A stretch of DNA of 64,000 bases from Echinostoma caproni (taxonomy: Eukaryota > Platyhelminthes > Trematoda > Plagiorchiida > Echinostomatidae), in assembly GCA_900618425.1 (NCBI GenBank), contig UZAN01039468.1, forward strand, positions 52,207-116,206. Direction: 5' to 3'. Position 1 is the stretch's first letter. Each line of letters begins with the position of its first letter. Under the pieces are notes generated by a model. That model ran no database searches and was not told where the DNA came from. It saw only the letters and a list, made by a program, of their open reading frames with translations. This document shows positions 49,666-62,478 of this stretch, in pieces. The translations under genes were made by a program, and so were the position numbers.

Positions 49666-49775
49666 CTACCCGGTGGTCGAGTGGGTACTTTGCTTGCTTT
49701 ATACCCGGATGGTTTGTCAATGCTGATGAGACTCAACCAGGTTGAAACAGTTATTCGGTGGTTCCGAGTTTTTCA
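49666..49775 (+). repeat. SINE family C copy with hammerhead ribozyme
   Basis: An A box GGTGGTCGAGTGGG (about 49672-49685) and an eroded B box (GGATGGTTTGTCAA) precede the hammerhead. The copy aligns with 46415-46545 through GGTCGAGTGGGTAC and AACCAGGTTGAAAC. The head resembles a Leu/Ser-type tRNA, unlike family A. Confidence 0.65.
49718..49760 (+). ncRNA. Hammerhead ribozyme in SINE family C (core intact)
   Basis: The elements are stem I CAATG (49718-49722), CTGATGA (49723-49729), stem II GACT/GGTT over loop CAACCA (49730-49743, two wobble pairs), GAAAC (49744-49748), short stem III (AGTTA), cleavage triplet ATT, and stem I return CGGTG (49756-49760, one mismatch). All core residues are kept. 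From GAAAC on it aligns base for base with the family A ribozyme at 7947 (AGTTATTCGGTG versus AGCTATCCAGTG). Confidence 0.7.
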
Positions 49776-50171
49776 GCTGATACTTCATTTACATGACACT
49801 AACAACTCAAAAATAAAATGATGATTAATCAGTACGTTTAAATTGCATAGTCCCCTCGTGACATCACGAAGGTGAAACACGAATATCGTACCCTGGTATA
49901 ACAGAACAGATTCGTTCAGACTGGCACAGCAGCATATAGCCACTTTTCTTGGTAATTCAATTGGTCAGCAATATCCATTTGAGCCTGGTTTATTGCAATC
50001 TCGTCACATTTAGCAGATCGCAAGTTTCAAAGTTNCCAGTTCCTTCAAGTTAATTTCTCCCTCCATTCATATCTTTATGAACAAAACCGAGAGAATACAG
50101 TGATTTAGAATTTGAATACACCATTTGAACGACCATTTTAGTCATCCGATTTGGTTTTACCATACACCGTA
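49776..50171. other. Non-coding stretch, nothing recognised
   Basis: No supported feature. Confidence 0.4.
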
Positions 50172-50399
50172 TTAGACCAGAAATACGCATAGGATATGCG
50201 GGACTTCCAACTGTCGTTCCCGTAAAACACCGATCGAACGTACTTTGCTTTCGTACAGTTTGGAGGTTATGTCACGTGGGCGTTCGTCCACTGTGTATGA
50301 AGCCACATGACATGCGACTTTGAATGATATCGAAACATTCATTGGTTGAGTTGAAAGACTAAACGGTCCAATCGTGATATTGATTATCGGACTAGACAA
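50172..50399 (-). CDS. Possible exon, unknown protein
   Basis: A 75-codon minus-strand frame reads IINITIGPFSLSTQPMNVSI, then SFKVACHVASYTVDERPRDI, VRSIGVLRERQLEVPHILC, and a stop. Alternating hydrophobic residues suggest beta strands. There are no convincing splice sites and no family match. Confidence 0.25.
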   Translation of the reverse strand: MSSPIINITIGPFSLSTQPMNVSISFKVACHVASYTVDERPRDITSKLYESKVRSIGVLRERQLEVPHILCVFLV

Positions 50400-51109
50400 T
50401 CATTGTATAAAGAAAGTATGTTTGTGCTGATCATTGATGCATAAACGGACTTGTATAGAGAGTTGCTTGGTTCGAACAAATGGAGGAAAATCCCAAGAAA
50501 CGGGATGTGAGAAAAAAATAATTTTTGCGGTTATACGTTCCATTGACTTATCGTTTAGAGACCTATAAAGGGAGCTCTTGACTATCTGGTCTAAGTTCTT
50601 CGCGAAACCTCACTGCATTGCGCAAAGAACGACGTGATCATAATAGATGAATTACCATAACCCTATTTTGATCGTCATTTTGTAAATTCAATCTCTTATT
50701 AAAGTGTCATGGCTTTAAACTCATTAAGAAGTATTTCTCGTCTCTATTACGGCCTGATAGTTAGAAGCATTGCTGACGTCCCACTTGTTTCCAACTTCTC
50801 ATTTGTAATGAAATCATGTACACCACACAACCAGTTGCACTGAAAAGTTCTAGCACCCGTTCTGGAATCAGGGCGAATTATTTTCTTTGCATGACTGAAC
50901 ACAAATCTAGAATATTTAGTTAAAACGCCACCTTGTAACTTAAAGGATCGAAGACTGGCATGTTGATTATATAATTATTTATTATTAAATTTTTCAGCAA
51001 TATCCGGCGGAAACGATATAAAATCGTGACTAATGTTTGAACAAAAAAAGCAGAAAATATTTTAATTGTTGCTTGCCAGATTTGTAGTTCTTATGGAGAC
51101 TGTGATTGG
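50400..51109. other. Non-coding stretch, nothing recognised
   Basis: No supported feature. Confidence 0.4.
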
Positions 51110-51230
51110 CGATTGCGCGTACAAATCGTAAGTGGCGTCCATGTATGGGTTCGAATCACACCGAGGCTACTGAACTTTTNGTTATCACCTGGTCATATAC
51201 AGAGACGAGTCGGTTGTTTAGCGCTCGGTT
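51110..51230 (+). repeat. tRNA-like SINE fragment
   Basis: GGGTTCGAATC at 51147-51157 is a perfect B box. A GTAAGTGGCGTCC segment upstream sits at A-box distance. TTATCACCTGGTCAT downstream resembles CTGTCACCTGGTTCAT in the family B copy at 30.14 kb. No hammerhead. Confidence 0.45.
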
Positions 51231-52639
51231 GTTAGAAAAAACTCTCTGCTGGGAACATGACTGCTGACTTTGTTAACTAGATTGTCAATCTCTCCAGTAG
51301 AGGTTCTAGGAGTATATTTACCTCATTAATCTAAGGTTTATTAGCGTTTAATAAATCCCTTTAAACCGTAATGCCTGAAATTTAATTCGCGTAATATCTG
51401 AAGTTGACTGAGCACCAAAGATGAAATGAGTAAACTATGTTGTTGTCTAGGAGTAATCACGATATCAGTTAATGCCAGTGAACAGGAATGTGTGATCCCC
51501 CGGCTGTGGTGATTCCTATAAAAGCTTTGAATTTTGGAGAAAATATCTGAAGAAAGAAAAATTCATGGATTTTTAACATTTATTGATCAGTTCCAAGGGG
51601 TTATTGAGTACCAATATTTTGACTTTATTATTCATACACAAAAGCAGCAATAGTCTTTTGAAAAGTCATATTCCACGAATATTATACGTCCCGGTTTTTG
51701 GGTGCACACTCAAAATTCACCTCACATTTAGCTGCTATCAATGTCACGAATATTTCGGACGAGCTGTTTTTCTCGCCAGTCAGATGCTCAAAACCCGTGT
51801 TGTGACTTGTCAACAAAACAATAATAGATTACTACATGTTAATATGCACACACCAATTGACGGTCAGTTTGAATGCAAATAATCATAATTTACTCACTCA
51901 TCTGGAAGGCTCGTAAATTTGGCAACTATCAATATGAATAAATTAAAAGAAGGTATACCATACGATTGTGCCTCTTAAAACTCGAATGGACCAAGCCAAG
52001 CTTGCTAGCGTATAATTGATTGAACCAGTCACACAAGATGATGACTGTCGACTTGCTGCGTCTTGTTGCGCTATCGTTTTTAAAATTTAAAGATGACTTT
52101 TGTTCTCTGGTTATACTTGTTATACAAATCTGGTCTCGTTATCATCATCATGATTCTCGATTTCACGGCTGATATGTTACTTCGGTGTTTGGTTCTTTAA
52201 ATATTTCCCCTGATCTTCATTACTAATTGCTATGGAGACGTAGTTAATCGACATCCAAGCACCGAGCCATATCCTCATTGTGTAATTTTGCTCACTCAGT
52301 TCAACAGCCATGCTAATCAATCATGCATAATAGCACATTATGAACGTACAAATCATCCGTTTATACACCACAATCTTTAATTTTTTAAATGCAGTGAAAT
52401 TCCCACATTCCACGGGAAATTGCAACATGCATGCAAATCGTTTAAATACAGATAAGACGATTTAGGTCACTATACTTTTCGAACTGGATACATTTAATGG
52501 ATGCACCAAAATCGAAACAATGATTTCATATAGAAATGGAGTGCTGGACTAACCTAGTTTACTAGCTCAGTTAGTGCGCCAGAAAGTCGTTGCAAAATAG
52601 TTATATTTCCTTTAAATGCGTTGGAAATGTCTGTCTGTT
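51231..52639. other. Stretch without recognised genes
   Basis: 51583-51882 (plus, 99 codons) is the longest open frame. It has no clear domain or splice support. Confidence 0.4.
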
Positions 52640-52786
52640 GTTACAACCATTTCCACCGTGTTTAAATACATTACACTTGTGATGAGTTAATGATCTCTCA
52701 CGGAGTGAACCCCACACCTAAGAATATCAACTATGCCTGGTGCCCGTGAAAAACCAAACGCGCTAATCCAAACATTCACCGTCTAA
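52640..52786 (+). repeat. SINE family A 3' half
   Basis: GTTACAACCATTTCCACCGTG, CACGGAGTGAACCCCACACC, and CGCTAATCCAAAC follow the order of the tail of the 7862-8120 copy. The promoter head and hammerhead are missing. Confidence 0.55.
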
Positions 52787-55700
52787 GTTATACTTCCTAG
52801 ACAAAAGTTCAGGGTCGTCAAATTTCAGTTTATTTTCCCAAGGTGAGAGGTACTGATTTCTTGTTAGCTATGTTTGACACAATTATAGCATATCCTAGCA
52901 AATCAGTTTGTAGAACACAGATACATTTTCGCTCTAGAATCAGTAAGACGTATACATGTCAGAATCGGCTGTCATCTTGCAAATGTTGAATCAGAATTCC
53001 AGGACACTAAAGTCGGCATCAGAAGCTCTGGATCGGTTAGCGAGTTACGGTTAGTGAATCTATTGACCTCTGTTCAGACAATGGTCGGTGACCGGCCACT
53101 TCCTGATTGTGAGACACACGATTGAACAGCGAAGTGGAAACAAATAGGTATAACATAATTGATCAACCACATAACGCCATTCTAATTAACTGCGTCTCGT
53201 CCACGTGCGCTTTAACAAGTCCGTATCACGTGGTCTTATTCTAATTGATTTATGTCAGCATTACAGGGATTACTGTTCTAGGGGTGATCTAAAGTTCGGT
53301 CTATTCAAAACGAGTTGACGCTGATTAGCGATTCGCGGAAGTTGAGTGAGGTTTCAGCAAAACTTATCCGATCATCACCCGAAATATCGGCATATTGCTT
53401 TAAACCCGTCAATGTACACTTTTATTTTATTAGTCTTCAAGTTGCTTTCGGCCATGCCCACCGACATTTTGGCAATGTGTGTGGTAATTTTTTAAAAGGC
53501 TGATGATTGGGAGGGTAAATATAGAAAAATAGCATCGGGTGCAGAACGTTCATTGAACAAACACTGGTTGTCATTTGAAGATGGCATTTCTGTGAACTAG
53601 TTGCCAAGATTAGTGTCCTTAAAAGTAATGCTCAAAAAGAGCATCACGGGGATTTTTCACTGGCTTCAGATGAGAATTTGTGAAACCTTAGGGTTTTATT
53701 CAAATCCTTTTCTGTTTGACCTGGAATAATAATTTGTCTTATGAATATATTGAGCATAATTGAAGAGGCTAAGAAAACAGTACTAAATGAAACCACTTTT
53801 AAGTATCTAGGATGGATAACACACTTCAGAATAACGAGTTGAAGGGAAGGTGGACAGTGTAAGCTTCTGTTCACTTGCGTTTATCTTCAAAAGAAATGGA
53901 TCTCTTGAAAAAGGCTTTTAATTTATCATTCTCCTTTCGACGAGCATGCCAAAGGTAAGCACTTTGGTTACGACTCTGATACAGCGCATACGTTTAACAA
54001 CTCACACGATTGTGAAACATGCACACAATCACTTCTGTCTGAAAGAGCTTTACAACTGTAAGAACTTTATTATTGTTGATAAACATCCTGTGGGTTCCTT
54101 TCATGAGATATAGATATTTGTATGATTATCGGATAACGTATTTTGGTGGTCTCATCATAGATGATTTTCTAATGTCTGTACAGAGAGTAATTTACAGATT
54201 AAGTTAATACTCCGGAAAATTCTCTCATGCGTTCGTTTAACAAATCTCTTCAGTTGCCCTAATGATATTTGACCACGTTTTCTGTTTCCATGTGAGTTTC
54301 CTCCGGCATTAAACAACGCCGGAAGGTGGCTATTTGTTTGCCATGTACATCATTCCTAAGCAGAAACTTAGTGACTTGATTACGGAACTGTGTTTCACAT
54401 TGTGTACGTGCGTGAAACCCTGTCCTCGATGCAGGACATTATCAAATTTCAATCAATTCTCGAGAAGTGATCGCATCAACATCAAAGTCCAGTTTATTCA
54501 TATATAAATATATTCTTCCATTATGTGGATTTTGAAAATCGATTCCTTCCTGACCGTGTTTAATAGTTCAGACTGATAGCATATAATGTTATTTTGAAGC
54601 AAATGTTTGATTCACGTTTTACCGGGAATGTCTAAGGCCAATAAAACAAAGAATACGAGAATTCGTTGACAAATATCTTACCCTTCGGCCTGGGTGTTAT
54701 TGTTTTACGTCGCTTGATGAGCACCACCGCAAATGAGCATTTTGAACTGCTCATTAAAAGCTGCAGCCCAATTTATGTTTCATTCAGAATGCCTCCATCA
54801 GTTGAGTGCGCTCTGTGGTTGCGTTCCGCTATCCAGATTACTTCGAACTCACACATAATTATGCTCAAACTGAGCACGTTCATGACAATTCCTCTTTCGG
54901 AATTCGAACAATTGAAATGCTGACTCCATAAGCGAATGAATGACAAGAGTACTGCGCTGAGAAGGTACTCGGGTGCTCTCACTAGAGAACGGGTATCTAT
55001 GGGGAACAGGTAGATATGTTTGAGATGCATGCGTGACCCCAATCTGTCAAAATGTTGACATAATTCCAATAACTTTGCTGGAGCCACGGCATCCGTCCTC
55101 GACTTGCTCTCAAACCAGACACAAGGAGGAAGTAGAACAAGCCGATAAATAAAGGTACAGGTGAGCAGGCAAGTTTATTAATACTTCTTCGTATGTCTTA
55201 GATAAGAACATTTCATGGTAGACCAAACATGGGTTGAATGGTAAGTGATCAGTAAGGAACAGTCCCTAATGGAATTTTTTTAATTGTAATAATTGATATG
55301 CGTGGGGCTTGTCTGTGGAATAAGATTGTGAAAAATGGAACGAGGGAAAGAAGTGGAGATCATACACAAAGTTCAATCACTGAGCTATAATTAAATGGCT
55401 TTACAGAATTAGTTTTCTTACAAAACGGTTTCGAGGCGCCCAAATGAGACATTTTGGAGGGATCACAATCACCTCGGCTGTCAAAAGACTGTAAAGACTT
55501 TCTTTCACCCAAGGATGAAAACGTTTGCGCACAGTGTCTGTTTGATTCAGACTAGATCTAATGGTTTGCGGTTAACATAGGTTCGGATATTGACAATCAC
55601 TCAATCAACCGTGTAGATTATTTCATCTTGATTCGATCGAATATACACCTTTTTTATCCAAATGGTATACTGTCGAATAGTACATACTTTATTAAAAATA

Positions 55701-55806
55701 CACCTGGTATAATCTGCCTTTTGTCTGCATAAAGAGGGAAGATTTATGAATGAATAGAATGCGATGGTGGTTGAGTGGTGAAGATTACCGAAGTAACACC
55801 CCGTAG
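52787..55806. other. Stretch without recognised genes
   Basis: Open frames on both strands near 54.67-55.09 kb overlap each other and show no domain or splice support. Confidence 0.4.
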
Positions 55807-56043
55807 GACTATATTGGACAAACTGGAACAAAACTGTCAACAAAGATCCGTGAATATCAATCGGTAGTCAGGGGACATGACCCACTATCATTGCTCGCCA
55901 TCCACGAAGATCAAGAAAGACATCAGTTTGACTTCGAATCAGTGAAAATCATCGACCAAGCCCGGTCAAGACACGCCAGAAAAATTATCGAGACCTCTCC
56001 AATAAACTCAATAAACAGGCACATCAAATTGAATCAGGTGTAG
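55807..56043 (+). mobile_element. PLE-type GIY-YIG nuclease fragment (second lineage)
   Basis: A stop-free frame of 78 codons begins DYIGQTGTKLSTKIREYQS, the GIY-YIG motif with its following Arg. It continues HDPLSLLAIHEDQERHQF, VKIIDQARSRHARKIIE, and ends at a stop (56041-56043). It starts directly after a stop codon, so it is 5'-truncated or broken there. Y-I-G-Q-T-G and the HDPLSLL-H-x7-F pattern separate it from the SCG.YIGRT lineage at 14.6 and 62.1 kb. GIY-YIG nucleases of this kind are carried by Penelope-like retroelements. Confidence 0.7.
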
Positions 56044-56340
56044 ACGCCAATGCAACTGAGGGATCAAATGACGCAACAAATGAACGTCACGCCGTGATCT
56101 GAGAACGGAACGAAGCCGCGATCAGGCCAGAAGCACAAACCGCTCTCGTCCCACCCGCACCCTCATCGCAGCTGTTCAACGGCGAACCGAGTAGAACACA
56201 GTGAGAACACATATATAAACAAACGAGTAAATGCTGAAAACTGCCATTTCACAAGCGCTGATGATGTCAACTCGGCTGATACTGAAACGCCAGCAAACAA
56301 ATTGTCAAACTCAACGAACGGGCGAAACGCAATTTCTAAT
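56044..56340 (+). mobile_element. 3' flank of the 55.8 kb element, with hammerhead-like boxes
   Basis: Downstream of the nuclease the sequence stays richer in CA and less AT-rich to about 56.3 kb, consistent with element sequence. CTGATGA (56258-56264) and GAAAC (56284-56288) are spaced like hammerhead core boxes, but the intervening stem is imperfect and offset. Confidence 0.4.
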
Positions 56341-58032
56341 CTGTTTTATCACTATTTTCTTCAACACGATTCACAGAACAGCTTCACGACTCTAGCGGTT
56401 AGGCAGCAAAACAGTTTTTACTCTGCTGCGTTAGGATAAAACTAGATTGCCTAGCTGTATTGTCTGATCATGGTTTATTCCAGCGAATGCGTATGCTAAT
56501 TGAGCCTGTTGGGAGTCTGAACAAAGATGGATCTGTAAATCCGAGCCCATCTACGCAGAATATTTTTAAGACTTCGAACTAACTTTAGATAAATTTATAA
56601 ACAGAAAATTGGTTATATATCACCGTCGTGTTCACGCAGAATTGTAGCCATGTGCCTGCTATGGAAAAAGAATTGACTAATAGATAATAAAACTCTATGC
56701 TCGCCATTTTAGTGGCAACAACAGTGCTTCTAATGACAAGTCTACGCCGAATCCATCCCTAATTGTGTTGGTTAAACCAATAAACTGAAACTATATGTTG
56801 TATTCGTGAGCATAGGAAGGCCGCTTCCGAAATAACTTTATAGGTCTCGATAAATTCAATGATCTGTTAGTTTGATAACCAACAAGAACAGCTGCTTATT
56901 TGACAGGTTTATGGGTACGATGCATTTAAAAAAGTCAAAGGGTCTCGTATACAGAATCTTACCATGTTCTCTCTGACTCCTTCGTACCAGAGTGTGGTAC
57001 GGGAAAATTATATCAAAAATAGGACACAGTAATGTGCCATTATTAGGTATCTGAGATAACCGGTATAATCCGGGTATAGTGATCCCGAAGGGTATAGCTA
57101 TTTCATCAGTGAACGAAGACATGACTTTACTCAGCTTAGGTTGTTCACTTCCTCACTTTTATACTCTCTTTCGTAAACTGAGAGTCCTATTTTCTTTCCG
57201 AATGTTAAATTAGTATTATCCCCGAGTTGATCTATTGCCATGATTATTTCGCCACTATCATTTCTTGTGATTGCAATGTCCTGGCCGGTCTTTGGGCGGT
57301 TTAGTATATCCAGGTGATCCTCCTTTGATAACCATTTGGTTGTTTCAATAGATGATAGATATTACATGTAGATGAATGAAATATTTGGTGCGCTGTTATG
57401 AGATGAAAGAGCAGAAATTGTTAATTAAACCGCAGACGTTTTCAAACTAAGTTTCAGCGCCAGGTATGGTTTTATTCAAACACATAAAGACCACAACCTT
57501 TGAACAAACCATCGGTTGATTTTTGAAAATTCGCAGCAAACCTCTGTTAGTTATCTACTCGGATTCGTCTCTGTGCTGTTGGTTTACAAAACGTGTCACG
57601 CTTTGCCTGGTATTGAATGGAGTGTTTTCTCCGACATTAGCTAAACCTGTTGTGATTTGAATCACGAGCGTTTCTAATCATGTCGCTCTAATGGTCATTT
57701 GGCCGAAGTTGTGCGATTACGGTAAAAAGTAGTTCACTAAAAATTTTCAGATGAATAAAGGTTCACATTGTCCTGTTTTATTATTTAAATTGCAAAGCAA
57801 AGTTTTCAAAGATCAGACGTTTAAAGAACATAGACCATAAAAAGATGGTTTATTAGCCAGTTTCAGAATTGTGCCAGCAATTGGTATAGAGTGTGTGTGT
57901 GGGAGAGAGGTGGAAACCTTGTAATCAGTTCAATCAATGACAGGCGACTTTGTAACTTGCTCGAGTTTTAATCAGGAAACGGTCTTCCTTCAGTCTAACC
58001 ATTGGGAATAAGAATTTCCGAAAATTCACAAA
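56341..58032. other. Stretch without recognised genes
   Basis: There is a short GT tract at 57.89 kb and unsupported short ORFs. Nothing else is recognised. Confidence 0.4.
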
Positions 58033-58218
58033 GTGGTTTTACACCTAATTGAAATAAATCACACTGTGGACCTGTCCGAGGATATCCGACCCTTCTATAA
58101 AGTTCGTGGGCGAATATCGAGGCAGGTTCGCTGTCGAATACTGGCTACAGCAGAAGCGGTTGGTATTCGTCTGCACTATTCCCCTCTTTGTGCCCAAAAA
58201 CCCAATTTACGGTCTTAA
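58033..58218 (+). mobile_element. PLE nuclease C-terminal fragment
   Basis: The frame reads NHTVDLSEDIRPFYKV, ILATAEAVGIRLHYSPLCAQ and a stop. It matches the minus-strand copy at 14.5 kb almost residue for residue. The GIY-YIG core upstream is absent or too diverged to recognise. Confidence 0.75.
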
Positions 58219-58430
58219 GATGGAATCGTTTCTGGTAATCTGTGATTTAACTTTATTTTAATTTCCATAGACAATTTTATCCCCAAGTAGTGGTATATAT
58301 CGAGGTGTATTAACATGAATACGAATCTCTGAAAATGAGCTTGTTTACCAATCTGTTGTTCTGTTTGAAGTGTGCTTTGTGGAACTATTTCGACGATAGT
58401 ATTTATTCGTGACGATATGATATAGTCTTC
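58219..58430 (+). mobile_element. 3' UTR of the same PLE
   Basis: TAATCTGTGATTTAAC and AGTAGTGGTATATATCG are shared with the 14.2 kb copy. ATGAATACGAATCTCTG and GGAACTATTTCGACGATAG are shared with 44.8-44.9 kb. Confidence 0.65.
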
Positions 58431-61400
58431 GTGTGAATAAGGCGTGAGATAAAAGGCTAGGAAGTACTGGGCAGTTGTTTCGACCGGGTTGGATATGGTC
58501 ATTGAATTACAGGGAAATTTATTTCAGACGTGCTTTGGAACCCTGAACTAATGAGAAATACAGACGTTGTCCAACAGAACCGAATGTTGTGAAGGTATTA
58601 TATATCTGACTAAAATACGAAAATAGGAAAACAGGATTCGTTCATGTCACGCCATGGTTGAAAAGCGATTATAGCACGTGCGAAAATGCATGGGCACTTG
58701 CGTTAGTTGATACGAGCAATATCGATTTTTCAAGCCTGTACTCTTCTGGTGTGTTCGCTGTACCAGGTGCGGGTTGTTACATTTATTTGCTGGAAGTTAC
58801 TTGTTCTAATACCGAGTAAACCGTTAAACACTCTTGTACTTGATGATCAAAGACCACAATCTGACAACTATGATCAATGTTCACTTCACCGAGTACTAGT
58901 TCTTCGACTAAGTATATCATCCTTTAACTAAACTGCACCCGCGGACCGCTTATTTATTTGGATTCGCACCATGGAGAGAATGATTATATTTATTCTATGG
59001 TTAAATAATGCAACTATTGATTAAAACAGTCGAGAGACAGGTCTGCATTCGAACACGAATTGCCTCACTTGGTTATGTCTTAGATTTTGCTCTTGCTTAC
59101 ACACGGGATTTGGTAGTCAGCCCCAAATTTCAAATCATTATGCATGTTAGCTCCTTCATCGATAAACTTGTGTGCACACCCATTTACACACACACACCTA
59201 ATGCTCGAGGGTGACCAAAACCTTTACTCGTTACGTTGCTCCATCATAAATTAACGTCAATAATATTCTAATGCTGTGGATAACTGTGAATGTTCGTAGC
59301 GATAGTGGTTCTTATACATCTTTGGTTGACGATACGTTTAGCAATTATAGTCAGTTGCTTTCCTTGACTAACACGTGCTGTCACACGTGATCAGAAGTCA
59401 AGTGTACTCTTGCTTATCAGAACCGATCTTCGTACTTTGATATTACTTGTGCTCAGTGGTATTTGTTTTAAGGATACTTGACAGATCAGCTGTTAATACT
59501 GTTAATGCCAACACTTTCGTTCATCACAGACAGAGAAAACAACCCAGACGGCAGTGCAATTTGTCGATTAGGGGGCTTATAGACTTATCAGTGGTTAGCT
59601 GTTCCAAAGTGGTCACTCAGTATGGTGGATGCGTCGGCTTTCAAGCCGTGATCATTTTCTTAAGCAATCAAAGTGGCAAGTCTCTGCTTAGTGTATGTGT
59701 GTGTTTGTGCCTGGGTGCGGTTGGTGGAATGGAACTGAATCTGTAGAGATTGTTGGATGTTACCGGAACCAACCATTACCTCATTGATTAAACTTTTGAC
59801 GCAGCGTTACATTTCGTAAATGCGGTATTGTTGCTGTAGACGGATTGTGTGCATTTGACTGACCATTTGACTGACTGATTTAATTCTCTGACTGGTTGGT
59901 ATAGACCCTTTGGTTACCTCACACACAGCAACTCGACTGAATTAGCACAACCAAATTGATCCTATCGAAGCTGAGATCAGCCAAATTACTGATATAGAGC
60001 TTATGTAAATCGCCGAGGTCTTATAATAACTGCCTAGTGAACGTTACAAGCGGGTATCTTCAGAAACATGCTTCCTCGTTTTACTCATTTGTACCCAGAA
60101 GGACCACATATGTTTTTATCATTCCGCCAAATTTAACCCATCGGTTCGGTAAATAATCTATTGGTATAACTCAGGGTTTCCCACGAACGAGTTTTCCTTT
60201 GCTTACGTGGTGCACACGTTAGTCTCGTCAGTTGCCACTAAGCCCGATAGTCACCATACGAAACCAACTTATGAATGACGTGAATACATAGTTGCGCTTC
60301 AGCACTGGGAAAAACTCGGTTCTTCTCTGCTTCATTCAGCAATGTGATAACATAAAACCGTTGCATTGGGGAATGTTGACTTGAAAGTTGTAATTTACTC
60401 ATGCCACAGCCTCCAAACTAAACCAACGCATTTCCATGAACCTGGACCCAAAATTTCAACTTGAATTCGACAAACATTAGCAACACGATCCATACAATTT
60501 CCATTACGTAATCGCTGTTCATGGAATTCGTTCTACAAAAAGGAAAACAGATAGGGTACATTTGACCGCAATGGTATGCAGCCTCAACTGGGAACATTTT
60601 CTATCCATCTATCACAACGACGCCAACCTCATGTTCGACAATCCTGGTGTGTTAGGAATTAGTTAGATGAGCACCTGTCATCCATTCTCCCATTTCTCTA
60701 TGTATCTTAAAGGAAAGTGCACTGCTAATCATATGGTTCTTATTTATCAGAACCAAACGGAAATACAAGTTAGATAATGTGGGCTGGATGTTAAATATCG
60801 AGTGATTTGGATCTGGGGTAGGGAGGTATAGTGGATTGCGAGATTTGACCATTTTTCAATCGACATGGATGAGAACGGATTGATTCGTTGCAGTACGCAG
60901 TATCATGACAGCAGAGAGGAACACCATGATACAATGTATTGACCAGGCTTACAGAAAACACGCTGGCAGTTTTTTGCTAAAAAGTTACAAATTCGTCTTT
61001 CCTTCGCGTGTTCAACTCCTACCCAAATCGTGATTATTTCAAATTATTGTTAGTTATCGTGTACCTTGTGTGTTTTTCGATTGTTTGTGAATCACGTGAC
61101 ACGTCTTTGGTTTAGTGCAAACCAGGCCTGGTTATTTAAGTTTGGAATGACTGCTTCACTTATTTATAGATGGCGCGGAGGACCTGTTGTGAGGTAAAGT
61201 GTGCCGTAAAGAACGGCCACAATTAGTAAATTCACAATGATTTTTCGCACAAATATCGCACAAAAACGGCGAACTTATTACTGAACGATACGATGGATTG
61301 TGTTATTAGACACACGGTATTTCTATTTTCTGTTTGAAGCAAACTTCGCCAACATAAAAAACTTAGGTGCGTTATTCTTTCAGTTTTAGTCATCGATATG

Positions 61401-61555
61401 TTTTAAATCTATTCCCAATATGTGGTCATCGGTCAACAATCCTAACCCGAATACATCCCAAATTTCACTAATCCAAGTGTTGCTTAATTTTAATTAACCA
61501 GGACAAAGTTTTCTACACGTGTTAGCATTCAAAAGACACAAAATCAATCCCACTT
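58431..61555. other. Long stretch without recognised genes
   Basis: Several short open frames (for example 59447-59746, plus) lack domain or splice support. Confidence 0.4.
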
Positions 61556-62478
61556 CTTACGCAGGGTGAACATTTTGAATCCCTTTTGAGACAATTTAAC
61601 TCTGTTCATCCAAATCTTTCGGTATCCCAAGAAGAAGAAAGCAATGACTCTCTAGCATTTTTGGATATAAGAATTACGAGGCGCTTAGATGGTACATTAC
61701 AGCGGTCCATGCACAGAAAAGCAACATGGAGTGGTCAATATCTACACTACTCTCGCTTCTCACCCATGGCTTACAAACGTGGACTCGTTAAGCTCTGTTC
61801 CATCGCGCCATAAGAATTTGTTCCTCAGACACACTACGAGAAGAAGGAGAATTTCTGACGAAAACGTTACCACGAAACGGTTACCCTGAAAGATTCATCG
61901 ATATTCACAGTAAAAAATCTCAAAAAGGCAACCCATCGCCAACCGGTTCCAAGAAAGCCGTTTACATCAAACTATATTTTAAAGGCGATCACCTTTTGAA
62001 CGATGTGCGTCAAAAGTTGAAGTCAGCTCTCAACCACACATTCCCAGCTGCTCAACTTCGACTTATTGCCTCTACTCGTGGAATCGATTTGGACAAACAG
62101 GTGCATGGTTGGCACTCCAGTTCTGTCTCACACACAGTATACCAGTTCACCTGCAGTTGCGGTGACGCATACATAGGCAGAACCAACCGTCAATTATCAA
62201 AGCGGATGGCCGAACACATTCCAAAGTGGTTGGTCAAGTCGATGACGCAACCCACGCCCAGTAATCAGACGGTCACACGTAACCCAGAGTCATCAATTGC
62301 AAAACACCTCACGACAACCAAGCACATAATTGATCCCGCTTCCTCTTTCAAGCCGTTGTTACGTAATTGTAATGCAAAACTGTTGGCGATAAGTGAGGCG
62401 TTGCTAATCCGATTACATAATCCCGTTCTGTGTGCCCAAAAATTGTTGATCCAGTCAGTTCACTTGCCGTGGAGTTGA
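61556..62478 (+). mobile_element. PLE: end of reverse transcriptase plus GIY-YIG nuclease, one frameshift
   Basis: The frame opens near 61556 with TQGEHFESLLRQFNSVHPNL and SLAFLDIRITRR, the thumb-side end of a Penelope-type reverse transcriptase. It stops at 61813. A neighbouring frame takes over at about 61807 (IRICSSDTLREEGEFLTKTL) and runs open to 62478, so a single one-base slip separates them. The second part has the linker FPAAQLRLIASTRGIDLD, then the nuclease VYQFTCSCGDAYIGRTNRQL with Tyr, Gly-Arg and the following SKR. EHIPKWL, SSIAKHLTTTKH, LLAISEALLIRLHNPVLCAQ and a final LPWS follow. Nuclease and linker look intact. The reverse transcriptase palm (YVDD) is missing upstream. The family copies its RNA at nicked DNA ends. 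Confidence 0.85.
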
